Shown here: positions 46,671 through 59,804 of the stretch, one piece after another
Layout of the letters: every line of letters starts with the position of its first letter
Position numbering within the stretch: position 1 is the first letter of the stretch
Source: Lotus japonicus
Lineage: Eukaryota > Streptophyta > Magnoliopsida > Fabales > Fabaceae
Direction of reading: 5' to 3'
DNA length: 64,000 nt
Assembly: GCF_012489685.1 (NCBI RefSeq)
Contig: NC_080042.1
Coordinates: 15,514,150-15,578,149, forward strand
The notes under the pieces: generated by a model
Seen by the model: only the letters and a program-made list of their open reading frames with translations
Told to the model about the DNA's origin: nothing
The model's database searches: none
Position numbers and translations under genes: made by a program

Positions 46671-48974
46671 CATAAAAATAATGGTGAGCAAACATGATCA
46701 TGCCCTAATGGAGGTAGGAAACCCTTAAGAACTAGAAGCTCTAGTATATAGAAGAACATGAAGATTACAAGAAGTTCATCTACCTTTTATAGGAGTGAAA
46801 GTGTAAACCTAGATACATGGATTTGGGCCTTGATGTTAAAATACCCATACAACCATACCCGCACATAGAGGGGCGGGGTCGCCTAAGCCTATAAAGCACA
46901 TAGATCACCGACATGGCGTAAACAATACATGAATCCCCAACATGGCACGAGAAATACATAAATTACGTGGGATCGCCCATTAGATAAAGGAAACATGATG
47001 GCTCGCCGGACAGAGACTTGCTCGCCAGGTGACAGGGTCACACGTCAAGTAGTGGAGTCACTCGCCGGATATTGATTGTTAGTCGCACTTTGCCTTCGCT
47101 CCTCGTATCGTCTTTATGGATCAAGTTGCTTCTTGGGCGGTTCCCCTATTATGACAAGGGGGCACGCCCAGTCCATGAACTGAGATTTTTTATGTGTGGT
47201 AAAAATTCCATACACTTACCTATTACATTATATTTAAAAAATTATTTAATAATATTAATATTATTCTCTTATTTTAAAAATTAGTTACTCTATATATTCT
47301 AAAAATTAAGAAATATGAACCGATAGTAGGAAACATTCAGATATAGCTATATTACCTAAGGTAAGACGGGGGATGCACACAAAGCCATTATTTATTGTAT
47401 GAGAATTTGGATAATGTATTTAAAAATAAATATTTGAAAATCATAAACTAAAATATTACTTAATTTATTGTACTTTAGATAGGATGATATATTTAGAAAA
47501 TCTATGTTATCAAAAATGACAAACTACTCTATACTTGAATATAAGAATAACCTTCTATATTTTTTTATTAGTAATTTTTATTGGCGCTAGTGTAATTTTT
47601 TAGTGAACTTTTATTATAAATGTTAATACACTTGGTATATGGAAGGTTAGATTTATATGACTTTTATTATGTTTATTATCATTAGTCTGAATTCTTTGTA
47701 TTATTGATCCTGTTATACTGGTGACAACTTGCGTAAGTATTACTCAATTTCCTTTTTTTACCCTTTCGGTAACTCTGCTATAGTTTTCAATATATGTTCT
47801 TTGTTTTAAAAGAGTGTGGGGTGAGATGAGGTTCGTAACCATCTCCTCTATCATTCAATATAAAACCTATAGCAGAAGCTTCCAATTTCTAGCACCATGG
47901 AGAATATTAACAACTACATCTTAATTTCAGATTCTGAGGATGAAGGAGATTCAGAAGAGATTTTGATTTCAATGAAGAGCTCAAAGGTTCTTCTAGAAAA
48001 AATAAGAAGATATATAAAAATACTTTATTTATGGGAAAACCATCAGGCTCTTCATTGAAATCAAAATATTTTTTGAATCTCCTTCATCCTCAGAATCTGA
48101 AATTAAGATATAGTTGTTAATATTCTCCATGGTGCTAGACATTGGAAGCTTCCGCTCTAGTTTTTATTTGAAATGATGGAGGAGATGATTAAGAACCTCA
48201 TCTAACCCCGCACTCTTTTAAACAAAAAACATAACTATTGAAAACTATAGTAGAATTACCAAAAGGGTAAAAAAGGAAAATGAGTAAGACTTACGCAAGT
48301 TGTCACCTCGTATAACAAGATCAATAATACAAAGAATTCAGACTAATGATAATAAACATAATAAAAGTCATATAAATATAACCTTCCATATACCAAGTGT
48401 ATTAACATTTATAATAAAAGTTCACTCACAAATTACACTAGCGCCAATAAAAAAATAAAGAAGGTTAGTCATATATTAAAGTATAGAGTAGTTTGTAATT
48501 TTTGATAACATAGATTTTCTAAATATATCATCCTATTTAAAGTACAATAAATTAACTAATAGTTTTGTTTATAATTTTCAAATATATTTTTTTAAATAAT
48601 TATCATAATTCTTGTACCATAGATAATGGCTATGTGTTCATCCCGTCTTACCTTAGAAAATAGACTAATCTGAATGTTTCCTACTATCGGTTCATATTTC
48701 TTAATTTTGAGAATATATAGAGTAATTAATTTTTAGAATAAGAAAATAATATTAATATTATTAAATAATTATTTAGCTATAATGTAATAGGTAAGTGTAT
48801 GAAATTTTTACCACACATAAAAAATCTCAGTTCATGGACTGGGTGTGACCCCTTGTCATAATAGGGAACCGCCAAAGAAGCAACATGATCCATAAAGTCG
48901 CTACGAGGAGCGAAGGCAAGGCGTGACTGGCAATCAATACCTGGCGAGTGACCCCACTACTTGGCGTGTGACCC

Positions 48975-51900
48975 TGTAACGCCCCAATTTCTCAACTGAG
49001 GAATCACATTATAAACCTTTCAACGTCTAAGGACTATTTTGCAATCCTAAAAAGCAAGGATATATTATTTTTCTTGAAAAACAACTAAACACTTCAACCA
49101 TAAGGTTTGAAACATAACATAGCCTTAATTAAACATCTCGTTCCCGACATATAATAATAGTAACTTACAGCGATATAAGTACGGTTCCAAAATAAGTACG
49201 CACACTTAAACAGTGGCGAACATGGTTTTCGTAATAGAGTTTCAGAAGAGGAAGAAGACTCAAACGTAAACTACTAAAAGGAAAGACCAAACAACTCCTT
49301 CCATCTCTGCTCCGCCGCTTACTATCCCTTTTCCATCTCATGCATGGCTAAGCGTCGTCGGAAGGCTCTTCATCGCCTAATAGCGTTAAGCGCCCAAACA
49401 ACAAGTAGCAAGCAGAAAGGGTTAACTCCATGCAATTACCAGATATAACAGAGAAAACATGCTATTTGAATTTAATTACATAGCATGGTAAATAAACTAG
49501 CAACTTAACTCAAGTTAGATGACAACTCATCCTATCAATCATGAATTTAAATCATATATCAACAAAACCAATCACGTGGAATTAAATCAAATATCAACAA
49601 CTTAAAAACATATATTAACTCAGATATCCACAACTTAACAACATAAAGTAACCCAAATATCGACACTGGACAACATATATTAACTCAGATGACAACCACC
49701 TCAACAACCTAGATTTAAATCAGATAACAATAACCTCAATAATATAACATCAAATCAGATATCAACAACGTCAACAATATAACATCAAATCAGATATCAA
49801 CAACCTCAACAATATAACATCAAATCATTCTGAAGAAGGTGACAATCTCATGGGACAAATTACCATCTCATTGTCAATACAAACAATATAGTCATACCGT
49901 AGAATGAGACAATCTCATGGGGCAAACTACCATCTCATGGCTAACACAAACAATATAGTCATTCTGTAGAATGAGACAATCTCATGGGACAATCTACCAT
50001 CTCATTGCCACAGGATCATTCCGAAGAATGTGACAAATTACAATCTCATTGTCACGGTATAACGTCTCGAAAGACGGGACAATCACGTGGGACCATACCC
50101 ACCTCATTGCCACTTCAAACCCGTCAAAACAATCCCCAAACCAATAATCAAGTCAGAGTAACCACATGTTATTCATATTATCAACAGCCAGAGCATCAAC
50201 AATAACCAATGGTCGAAGCCCCAGAAAACGGAGACGCACATCTTATTGTTTAAAAATGGTCGAAGCCTCAAAAAACATTTGGCACAAGCCTCAGAAATAG
50301 TCAACATAAGCAAGCATACAACATTGCAAGAATATCAATATTTCAATCACAACGCCAATCAAATTGAACACCTTCATTTCAAACGCAAGCAGTGTGATTA
50401 AACATGCAAGACTCAAAGACACTCTAATACTGAGTTACCCTTACTTTTTATTTCTCCATCCAAGCTTAACATCTCAATCTGATCCAAAAGCAAGTCCCCG
50501 AACCCAGCAAGTTCCCTGGAGCTTCCTCCTCCGTCGTGAAACCTCACCGCTTGCTCCCAAAACTCTCCTCTCGGCTCAACTCGTTCCAAACCTTAAGCAA
50601 AGTATCATTGCTTAGTCACTACGAAACAATATAAACTATTAACACTAAACAAAACCCGAAAAGAAGCTTTTGAAGCTTCAAAGTTCGATAGTTAAACACG
50701 AATGGACAACAGGACCTTTGTTCTCTAAAATGCGGATAATTCGAGTTACAGAAATCGGAAAGACACGAAACCAAAGACAAAATTTCAACAACTGAAAGAG
50801 CTACGCTATAGCTCAGGCCATACAGACCCAAAAATTATTTTTGGACACAGTACCATACCCACAAGTCTCGGCCACTACCAAAAATAGGGTTTCCCGAACT
50901 TTTTCTTCGATCTAATTAAATTCCTAGGTATTATGAGGTGATATATAAGGTATGGAAACACTTGGCACAATTATGGGAGATAAAACTAGAATAGGGGCTT
51001 TTTGGTCCTATAAAATTGCCCGAAAACTCAAACTTGATATTTTTCGAAACAGATTTTGAATAACGATAAACAAGGCCTATAGCAAAAACTAATCTCAAAG
51101 GCACTAGGCAAGATCAAGATTTTTTAATCAAAAAGCGAAGTCGAAGTAAAAATGGGTTTCAGGGTTTAAAACTCAGATCTACGGAGACTCGGTGAAAATC
51201 CAAACATACCGACAGCGATTATAACATCTTGGGTTAGTAGGGAAGGTAGTTGAAAAGAAAAATCAAAACTATCAGACATTTTGAAATTTTGCTCCAAACA
51301 TTGAGAACAAAAGGACATAGAAAAACCCATTAGAAAGTAGGAACATAGGTAAGGATGATGAAGGTTACCTCGGTGCCGATCCATAGCAACTGAAATCAAG
51401 ATGATCGGGCAAGAGACGAGAAAACGGCGCCGGAATCTCCTCCTCCCGTTGCTCACGGCCATGGGCTGAATATGAGAAGGAAATGTGTTGATTTTTCTCC
51501 TTTTATAGGAAAGAGAAAATGAGGAAAAAGAAAGATTTTGCGGTTCCGGTCGTTTTGGTATTTCCATCTGCTGATAAAAAATGAGTATTCGGCGAAAGAA
51601 TGTCAAAACTCAAATCGAGGCTCATTTAATTGAAGAAAACGTCTCAAAGACAGTGTGGGTCGAACTATGCCGAAAAACTACTTTTTGACACTCGACGTCG
51701 GATGAAGAAACTTCCTTCTGAAGAAATATCACAAACGTCGAAAGGAATGAGGCATCCCGGATGGAAACTTTGTTAGTAGCTCCAAATAGAAAAACTCTTC
51801 ATTCAGGGTCTTAATTAAAGTCCCCTGAGAAGTTGAAGTCTAGTTTCGACGGACTTCCGGAAGGCAAAACCTAACGTGCGTACAATCCAGGGTTTCGTAT

Positions 51901-52231
51901 CGGAATACTGGTCATGGGAAAATTACACAGAGGTTCTTGTTCTCTCTTCAATTCTAAAATTCTCTCAAACAATGCTCTAGGAGCGGATATAGCCTTTTTC
52001 TAACACTCTCGAGCTTGGTCGGGAGCGAATATTACTCGTGCTATCACTTAAGCTGACTACAATATCATCCATAGTCATAAACTAAACCTAATTATCATAT
52101 AAATAATTTTCATGACTCGTAATAGGGTTCAAGTCAGAAAAATAACATAAGAATAATAGAATATAAATACTCAATTAATTAATATAACGAATATAAATAA
52201 ATAATCTAGTTATTTATTTCAGGGTCTTACA
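48975..52231 (-). mobile_element. 3.26-kb solo LTR, relative of 2196-6541
   Basis: Read on the minus strand it starts TGTAAGACCC and ends GGGGCGTTACA. The flanks are GACCC (48970-48974) and GACTC (52232-52236), one mismatch from a 5-bp TSD. The uninterrupted left arm of element C shows the empty site. Blocks such as 'tcttcagaaggaagtt', then 'tccgac', on the minus strand near 51,700 match 2690-2715 of the other solo LTR, so the two are one family. TATAAAAGG on the minus strand near 51,505 is a probable promoter. The shorter length reflects a different tandem-repeat region. Confidence 0.8.
49535..50075. repeat. Tandem-repeat region of the minus-strand solo LTR
   Basis: Two kinds of imperfect repeat: copies of 'atatcaacaacctcaacaat' spaced by about 40 bp (49,550-49,825), and copies of a roughly 90-bp unit with 'gacaatctcatggg', then 'accatctcatt' (49,840-50,075). 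They occupy about the place held by the 36-bp array in the relative at 4822-5290. Confidence 0.7.
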
Positions 52232-52599
52232 GACTCACTCACCTGGAGAGCTAGTCTCTGTCCGACAAGCCATCATGTCTCCTTCATCGAATGGGCGACC
52301 CCACATTATTTATGTATTTCTCATGTCATGTTGGCGATTCATGTATGTTTACGCCATGTTGGCGATCTATGCGTTTTATAGGCTTAGGCGACCTCTTCCC
52401 TCTATGTGTGGGTATGGTTGTATGAGTCTTTTAGCTTCAAGGCCCAAATCCATGTATCTATGCTTACACTCTCACTCCTATAAAAGGGAGATTAACTTCT
52501 TGTAATCTTCATGTTCTTCTATATAGTAGAGCTTCTAGATCTTAAGGGTTTCCTACCTCCATTAGGGCGTGATCATGTTTTCTCACCATTATTTTTATG

Positions 52600-52896
52600 C
52601 CGGAACAGTTCATCCAGATATTTAATTCTTTAATTTATTATTATTAGGCTTAAAAGCATTTCATTCCCATGATGTATCACGTTTGTGAAAATATCGTCTT
52701 TACTTTTTTTTCGTCTATGTTTGTACCCCCCTCCATGTTTCTCATAAGTGCAATGAATGCTCCTCCGACGTTAAAAAAATGGACCACGTGACTGTTAAAT
52801 GCCACGTCAACACCCTACGTGGTGTGACACGTCATTAAATGTGTTGTTCTTGTGATTGGTGATTGGCTGCATTTTGCTTAACACATATGGTAGATC
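52600..52896. other. Short intergenic stretch
   Basis: AT-rich with a block of 'ccacgtgac', 'gccacgtcaac' and 'ctacgtggtgtgacacgtc' words near 52,790-52,830. No gene is seen. Confidence 0.4.
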
Positions 52897-53268
52897 ATGA
52901 ACATGTACCTGAACAACATTTTGTGTCTGATGTGCGACCACTGGTTACAACCTTTGGAGCAACATGTGTTAGTTGTGCAACCAGGTGCTCCAATCTCTAG
53001 AACAACAATGTGATATTGGTCGCTATGTGTTTGTTCAGAAGATTTAATTGATGTTGTGTGTTTCATGCCTTGATAATCTTCTGAGGATTTGTCTGTTTGA
53101 ACCAAGCCAGACTTCAAGATATGATTATGTTTTTATTTGGTTATGGTAAGATTTGATTTCCTGAAGATTCTTTCCAGAAGCCCTTGTGTGGACACTGTGA
53201 CGTTCAGCCCATTGAAGATTCAAGCCTGAAGTGAACGTCTATAAAAGGAGACTTGTAAACCCTAGCTG

Positions 53269-55538
53269 TGTAACACCCCACTTTTCGTTATTAGGTTATT
53301 TATTATTTTATCTTAATTATTATTATGCTATATGGTAATTTGATGAATTATGTGATTATAATTTAAATCTCATGTGATATAGAATAAGATTTAGATAAAT
53401 AAGGTTGTTAGGTTTTTGTGTGAGTAATTGAGAGTGGGGCCCATTAGTATGACTATTTAAGGGATATGAGTGAATTAGAAAGAGAGAAATCAGAATTTGA
53501 GAATTGGAGAAGTTAGCAGAGGAGAAGAAAAGAAGCGTGAAAGAGAGAAGGGGAGAAAAGAGAAGAAAAACCTAGAATTTGATCTTCAAGAGGTAAGGGT
53601 TTGAATTTATCTTGTATAATTGTAGAATAACAGAGGTTGAGTTTAACATGAAGGAACCCTCATCTTCTTTGAAAATTCAGAACTGAGAGACTGTGTTGAG
53701 TGTTAACATGTGGTGAGCAAAATTGATTTTGAGCGAAATTGAGGTTCCAGGGAAAATTGGGTTCTGTTCTGTTTTGCCCGCAGATACCCTAACAGTCTGT
53801 GTTGTAGAGAGCATAACTCTCTCTACAGAATTCCAAATTGAGTGAAACCAATTTTGTATGAAATCTAACTCATAGCGCTATGTTGGGTAATATTTTCATA
53901 ATTTTTTGATTGCTGGTTCAATACCAGAATCATTTGCAATTTCATTCTGTTTCTGCCCACAGACACCCTATCAGCCTGTGTTGTAGAGAGCATAACTCTC
54001 TCTAAAGAATTCCGAATTGAGTGAAACTAATTTTTTATGAAAACTAACTCATAGGTTTATATTGGGTAATATTTTCATAATTTTTGGATTGCTGGTTCAA
54101 TACCAGAATTATCTTCAAGTTCACTCTGTTTCTGCTCGCAGACACCCTAACAGCCTGTGCTGTAGAGAGCATAACTCTCTCTACATAATTCCAAATTGGG
54201 TGAAACCAATTTTATATGAAAGCTAACGTATAATTATATGTTTGGTAAAATTTTCATAATTTTTGGAATGCTCATTTAGTACCAGTATTATATGCAAGTT
54301 TGCTATGTTTCTGCTTATTTGTGGGATTGATTCTGAAACTGATTCTGGTAATTGATGTGAAACATTTGATGATTTTGTGTTGCTAGTATGTTGGTGGAAT
54401 AGTGAATGAGTTGATAATTATATTGAAGTGTTATTTTGGGCAATTTTGGTGTGATTTCCGTTATGGAATTTGGTGAGAAAATATGTTATATATTTGGGGC
54501 TGGAGTGGTCTCAAATTGCATGTTTAAATTTATGAGTTTTTGCACGAAATACACTTCATTTAGTCAAGGGGCAACGTGTCGGTTTTCATCGGAAAACTGA
54601 GGTTTGTCCCAGAACTGGCGTGGTTCTGGAAGTCTGGCGTGGACTTCATTGGTGGTTAACTGTCTGGAGTGGACGCGGTGATACCGCTAAGGTTAACAAT
54701 TGGTACCACATGCATACATTAGAGTCTCACACACTAAGTTTCACGTTTTCAGTGGTTTTATGTGTTTGGTGATTTGTTGGTGAATTGTTTTGCTGTTGTG
54801 GTAAAGTCGAATTATTATTCTTCTTTAAGCTTATAATTTTCCGAAACATTAATAAGATTTGTGAAACTGTCTTGAGAGAAAATATTATAATCACTCAGAT
54901 TTTAAAGAAAATGTAAAGAGTTTATAGAGTAGAATCTGAATTGTTTACTTGCTCTTTGTTATGCTATATTTTATACAATGTAAGTTCTTACCCTTCTGTT
55001 GGAATGATGTTCTATGCGACATCGCTCAGGTACTGGAGATAGAGATGTGGCTCATGAGGAGTAGCTTCGGAGAGTCTTAGTTTATATTATTATTATTATT
55101 ATTATTATTATAATAAAATAAGTGTCTTGCTCTGTAATGTAACACTGGGTAGATATTTTACGTTACTTTTACATTTTTGTTGAGAGGATTTTATAACCTC
55201 TCCTTATGGAAGTTTTTGAATGACTTTCTAAATTATGGCGATGTCGTACTGTTGATGGCCGAAGTGCTTATGAAATTCAGTTCTGAGTATGATGAATTTT
55301 ATTGGAATATCATGGAAGATAAACCTATTTAAATAAGTGATCTTAAGCATCTTGGGATTATCTGGCTGGTTTAGAAATTTTTAAGCATCTTTGAAAAGCA
55401 TATGAACTTATAAATTTTCAAACACAATCAGTGTTAATTTTAATGAGTTTTCGTGAAGAAGTGTAATACTCCCTTGATATGTTTTTAAACTCTGATAAAC
55501 GTTTTTAAATAAAACAATGGGGAAAAGGGGGTGTTACA
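53269..55538 (+). repeat. 5' LTR of the minimal-interior element
   Basis: 2270 bp, uninterrupted. It contains three tandem 179-bp units, an (ATT)n run at about 55,088-55,115 and a possible TATTTAAG promoter box near 53,453. No protein-coding frame is convincing. Confidence 0.92.
53764..54310 (+). repeat. Three tandem 179-bp units in the LTR
   Basis: Units start near 53,765, 53,944 and 54,123. Each carries a dyad TAGAGAG-N7-CTCTCTA (53805, 53984 and 54163; the middle copy has the right half slightly changed) and a 'gctggttcaataccag' block in the first two units. The same array is present in LTR2 (about 61,673-62,220). Confidence 0.85.
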
Positions 55539-55542
55539 TTAG

Positions 55543-55554
55543 TGGTATCAGAGC
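55543..55554 (+). other. Primer binding site of the minimal-interior element
   Basis: TGGTATCAGAGC starts four bases after the 5' LTR and is a perfect match to the complement of plant initiator Met-tRNA. Confidence 0.92.
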
Positions 55555-55703
55555 CCGGTTGGTCAGTAGGTTAGGTTTATTAGCATGTCTAATTCCTTTT
55601 GTATTCGATATGTGTTTATGACACAATCGGTACTGTTTTGGAATTCTCAGGACAATGGTCCCGAACTGTTCGTTTAAGGAAATTTTCGAGGGCGAAAATT
55701 CTT

Positions 55704-55716
55704 AAGTGGGGGAGAG
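55704..55716 (+). other. Polypurine tract of the minimal-interior element
   Basis: AAGTGGGGGAGAG lies one base before the 3' LTR. The preceding 'cgagggcgaaaatt' block resembles the end of gypsy pol genes, which suggests that the interior is a remnant of a coding element. Confidence 0.85.
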
Positions 55717-55931
55717 TTGTAACACCCCACTTTTCGTTATTAGGTTATTTATTATTTTATCTTAATTATTATTATGCTATATGGTAATTTGATGAATTAT
55801 GTGATTATAATTTAAGTCTCATGTGATATCCATAATATATAGAAATAGGAATAGTTCAGGGTCCCACCATTCCAGGTGGCATTTCACTAATCTATTTTCA
55901 CCATAATCCACGTGGCAGATTCCAGGGCATT

Positions 55932-56330
55932 TTGTTTTTCCTTTTTTTCTTTTCATTTTTTACTTTTTCTCTCCCTTTCCCTCTCTCGATTGTGAAACGT
56001 TCAAACGCTCCAGTTCAGGTTCAATTCGCGTTCTTTCTTTCTCTCTCTGTATCTCTCAACTTTTCTGCTTCATCCTCATATTTTCACGTTCTCATGGCTG
56101 CGCATCGTCCCTCACCATCTCTGTTCCTCGGCATTCTTCTTCGTCTTAGCGCGGCGTTGCCTGCCATCTCACTCGCCGGATGTTTCTCAGTCTCATGCAC
56201 CGCCACTGGAGCGTGCCATCTCAGTCGCAGACCGTCTCAGTCACCGCCGCTTCTCTTTCTCCCCTGATTTTGACCATCACGTGCTCTGTTACCTGCGTCC
56301 GTAAATTTCTCCACAATCACTCCTTCAGGT
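55932..56330 (+). other. CT-rich leader and short frame in Helitron B
   Basis: A CT-rich stretch followed by an ATG at 56,094 and a 58-residue frame (MAAHRPSPSLFLGILLRL...) without a known domain, then sequence that looks like introns. It has the look of a captured 5' gene end with UTR and first exon, but the donor gene is not recognized. Confidence 0.35.
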
Positions 56331-56809
56331 AACTCAAATTTCTCCATAATCCCTCAAATTTCTCTTCAAATTAGGTAATTTCTCCCTTAAATTTCTCTTA
56401 GTAATTTATGTAATTAATTTATTCCTTAAATTTCTCACTTAATATCTATTGTGCGTATTGCAGTGTGATCAACAGAGATATTTGTGACCTGCAATTCAAG
56501 TTCAAATTTGAATTTGAATACAAGATTGAATAATTACTAAGCATAAAATCAAAATCAAAATCAAATCTGTTAAAGCTTCAAAATAGGATCAGCCAAATTA
56601 TTCATCAGTAGAATTATAATGGATTTACTTTACTGGTGAACCAAATAGAGGCTTTCTCAAACTTCTTTGACTATATGTGTCTATCAATGCTTTCACATAC
56701 TTATATTGTCTTTATGTGTGTTTGGACTTTGGATACCATTAAATGAGACATCAATGGACTTTCACCTCAATAGTGTGTTCTAACTTCTAATGATCCAATG
56801 ACGTTAGGG

Positions 56810-58440
56810 ACACGATGAGACTATTGTTCATATGATAAAAAAGAAAGGTATATTGTGGAAGAGGAATCTAGCAAGGCAGTAGCTTACTGATCTGGCTCAA
56901 GGTATGTCTGTTGTTTCATTATCTCCAATGTAGAAATGTTGCTCTCTCTGGTTGTTGTGGTCACTGCCAGTTTTTTTGTATAATGTGTGTTCCAGTTTTA
57001 TAGGCTTTCTATTTCTTTTGAAATTTCATACTGATTTAGATGTTTTCATTATATTTGGGCGCTTGGTTCATTTTTTCCTATGTTGCTTTAAGGTATGCAT
57101 GATTTTCTGGAAGTGAAAAGGAAAGCGGATAAAAAAGAAATGCTCAGTTGCTTCAAGAATCTAAAGATTGTGGTGATGAAGATGACATGAACTTTGGTAA
57201 ACAGGTTTCGTATCTGTCTCTACACATACACATAACCATCAAGGGGTTTTATTTTTAAAACTAAAGATTCTCATGTATCTAGAAGAAAGGGACTAAAATA
57301 AGATACTAGGAATAAAATGTAATTACTAAAAATATGTTAACTGAATACCAGGATATAAAATAAAAGTGAAATATCAGTGCAGTTGTAAATCTATTAGTCA
57401 TAAACAATTACAGACATGGAAAGGAAAGGCTTCTTTGTATATTAGTGTCAGCCACCTAACTAAATAACTGACTACTTGAATTTTAAAACTTATGGGGTAT
57501 TGGTGATATACTTAATTGTATTGTCAGTTTCACCTTCTATATGTTGATTTTCATGTCATCTATCTATGTTTCTTATTCTATTTCAGTATCAGCTTCTCTG
57601 AAGTGTCTTGATCGGGAGGAGTTTGGAAATGGTTGTAAAAAAATTAATCGCAGAAGATATAAAATAAAGGACATGTTCAAGAAAGAAGGTGATGGATCAA
57701 ATCTAAGGTACTTCCAGGTTTTCGCTCTTGATAGTTTAATAGTTTGAGAAGCTATAATTTTACTTGACTGAGGGTTAAAATAATTACTCTGAGTTCAATA
57801 TGCAGTTCCTGTAAAAGAGTTTACTACAAGATACTTCTCAGCTTAATGAGTTTGTTGTGTTTCATGTTAGCTGCCTATTAGCCTAACTACTTGCTGCTGT
57901 CTCTTAAGTTTTTTTGCTCTGATGAATCACTATTTGTTGAAATGAGCTCATTTGCTCATGCATTGTTTCTCAAAATTTGTCTGTTGCTCATTCTCACATT
58001 TGATTTTATGGGCTCCTCGAAACAAGATATGTTAAAGGAATCAAGATGCAAAATATATTGGAAAAGAAGAACGATAAAAATCATGTCAAAGGGATCTGAG
58101 CTGCATGTAAGGCTGATGAGTCAAATGTTGATTTAGGGAGTATGATTCTCTCACTGTTTATTTTCTTAATCATTCTTTCCTTTGTTTGTACAGTATTTCA
58201 GTTATTCATGTTAAAGTTCCATAATTCCATGCCTATTCTAATTTGGTCCTTTTCTATAGCCTACCTCCAATTAAAGTTAAATATATCCAAAATAGGAATT
58301 TAATTAACAGATTGAATCTCAAGCACATAGATCAATTTGTCAGAACCAGGTTCTCAGAAGCAAACTGAGAAGACTCGGATGCAATCTAATCAATGGAGGT
58401 AGGCTGTAGAAGATTTTGCTGATATGGTTTCTGCAGGGAA
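56810..58440 (+). pseudogene. Unrecognized captured exon-like fragments in Helitron B
   Basis: Exon-like pieces bounded by AG and GT include one ending LARQ-x-LTDLAQ (ends near 56,900), one reading QLLQESKDCGDEDDMNFGKQ (about 57,147-57,206), one reading LKCLDREEFGNGCKKINRRR (about 57,598-57,706), and a Lys-rich piece near 58,024-58,130. Some contain stops. They could come from one or several host genes. I do not recognize the family. Confidence 0.4.
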
Positions 58441-58965
58441 CAATCGGAAATGCACTGAGATATTTGTTTTGGGACAATATACTTGGTCTTAAAGGTGAGC
58501 ATCAATATTTAAAGGCTGCTCTTGCTATTGCACCTTGCTTAAAGGTGTTGGTTCGTGTCATCTTTAAGTCTTAGAATTGTTAGAGTGTCTAATATTTCTT
58601 TCACTTTGTTCATGATAGACTTTTTATCTAATGGTGTTGAAGAAGTTGTGCTATGTTTTTTTTTCACATTTCCTTGAGCAATTTTGGGGAGTAGAAATAA
58701 AGTTTTGTTTCAGATTTTCATACTCCGTGGGATATGCACTTCAAAATTGATATCAGGCTATTGTCTGTCCATTGAAAAATTTAGAATTAAGAATCCTAAC
58801 ACCAGCATTATATCACCAGCATTATATCAAAGCTATGGGAAAATTACTTCAATTCAATGTGTGCATACATTGTAATACATGACTTTTATAATGTGCTTTC
58901 CCCTCTCCCCTTCCAAGGCTTACCAGTTTACTGCATGCATTTCTGTTTGACTCTAACAACTGATA

Positions 58966-59023
58966 GATGTTACTTCTGGATGTGATTTGTATCGATGAAG
59001 CTCAATTCTTCGATGATGATCTG
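58966..59023 (+). pseudogene. Thymidine kinase-like gene fragment
   Basis: After an intron-like AG, the sequence reads LLLDVICIDEAQFFDDDL. D-V-I-x-I-D-E-A-Q-F-F is the Walker B-type signature of type II thymidine kinases (TK1), enzymes that phosphorylate thymidine. Neighbouring TK domains (the P-loop GxMFSGK and the zinc-binding part) are not seen, so this is one captured exon. Confidence 0.6.
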
Positions 59024-59140
59024 AACAGTAATTTACTTAAAATACCTATTTTAGATAATATGTATAATTTTCTTTCTAGGATGCATGGATAATTTTTGTT
59101 ATGTATCCAGGTAGGGGAAAAATAGCACTTACTGATCTTG

Positions 59141-59258
59141 AGAGTGTTGGGGACCGGCTTCTGTTAACCAGCGTGTATGTTGATTCTGGCCGGTGGTGAA
59201 AGGTTGAGAAGTTCAAGAAAGTTATGAAGAAGGGGAAAAATTCAGAAAACTTCATGGA
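59141..59258 (+). pseudogene. PPR-like gene fragment
   Basis: The frame reads DRLLLTSVYVDSGRW, a stop, then KVEKFKKVMKKGKNS. The pattern 'LLSNVYA-x-AGRW-x-x-V-x-K-x-RK-x-MK-x-x-G' is the E-domain start of plant PLS-type pentatricopeptide repeat proteins, which act in organelle RNA editing. The match is short and diverged, so this is tentative. Confidence 0.4.
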
Positions 59259-59754
59259 TTGAGCTGGGTAGATATGTATAATAATACTATATGCATGTAA
59301 ATGATTTTTTCTGGCTGGAGGTCCCTTTTCACTTTGCTACATTATTTAGGTAGATAGGCCATGGTTTGCATTGTGAATATTTGGTCTTTTCGTGGTTTCA
59401 TACTTTGACTGAATCTGAGCTGCCTAAATTTGAGTTTGATAGTTAGTGCACAAAATCTCATTGTGATGTTAGTGAGGCATAAAGCCAATTCTTAAATATG
59501 AAATTGTTGTTTCCTTATGTAATAGTTTTAAAAGTTTGTTTGCTTTATGTGTTACCTACCTTCTTTGCTACATCCACCTGTGTTCATATCATTTGTTTTT
59601 AGATAGTGCTTTAAGTGTTTTTTCATTAGAGAGTTTTTTGTTTTTAAGTCCAAGTCATACATTACTTTTAAATACTTTATGTTTAATCCAAACATTTTGT
59701 CACAAATGTTGCATTAATGTTACTGCATTTCAATAAAAAAAATGTTACCGCATT

Positions 59755-59773
59755 AATATATTATATATATATA

Positions 59774-59804
<31 letters not shown>

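Larger units (their letters stand above)
46671..52599. mobile_element. Foldback-like element C, 1.3-kb arms, solo LTR in right arm
   Basis: The left arm is 46671-47984 (1314 bp) and the right arm is 48044-48974 plus 52232-52599 (about 1300 bp), inverted, with a 60-bp loop. Both outer ends read CATAAAAATAATGGTGAG inward. The inner ends contain 'gaatctgaaattaag'-type blocks in both orientations. I find no convincing TSD. The right arm is interrupted by the solo LTR at 48975-52231. Short frames inside are not convincing genes. Confidence 0.75.

Noticed and set aside
56094..56267. A start codon and short frame in Helitron B as a small secreted protein gene
   Set aside because: The hydrophobic stretch is short and interrupted by charged residues, and the piece looks like a captured first exon; function cannot be supported.
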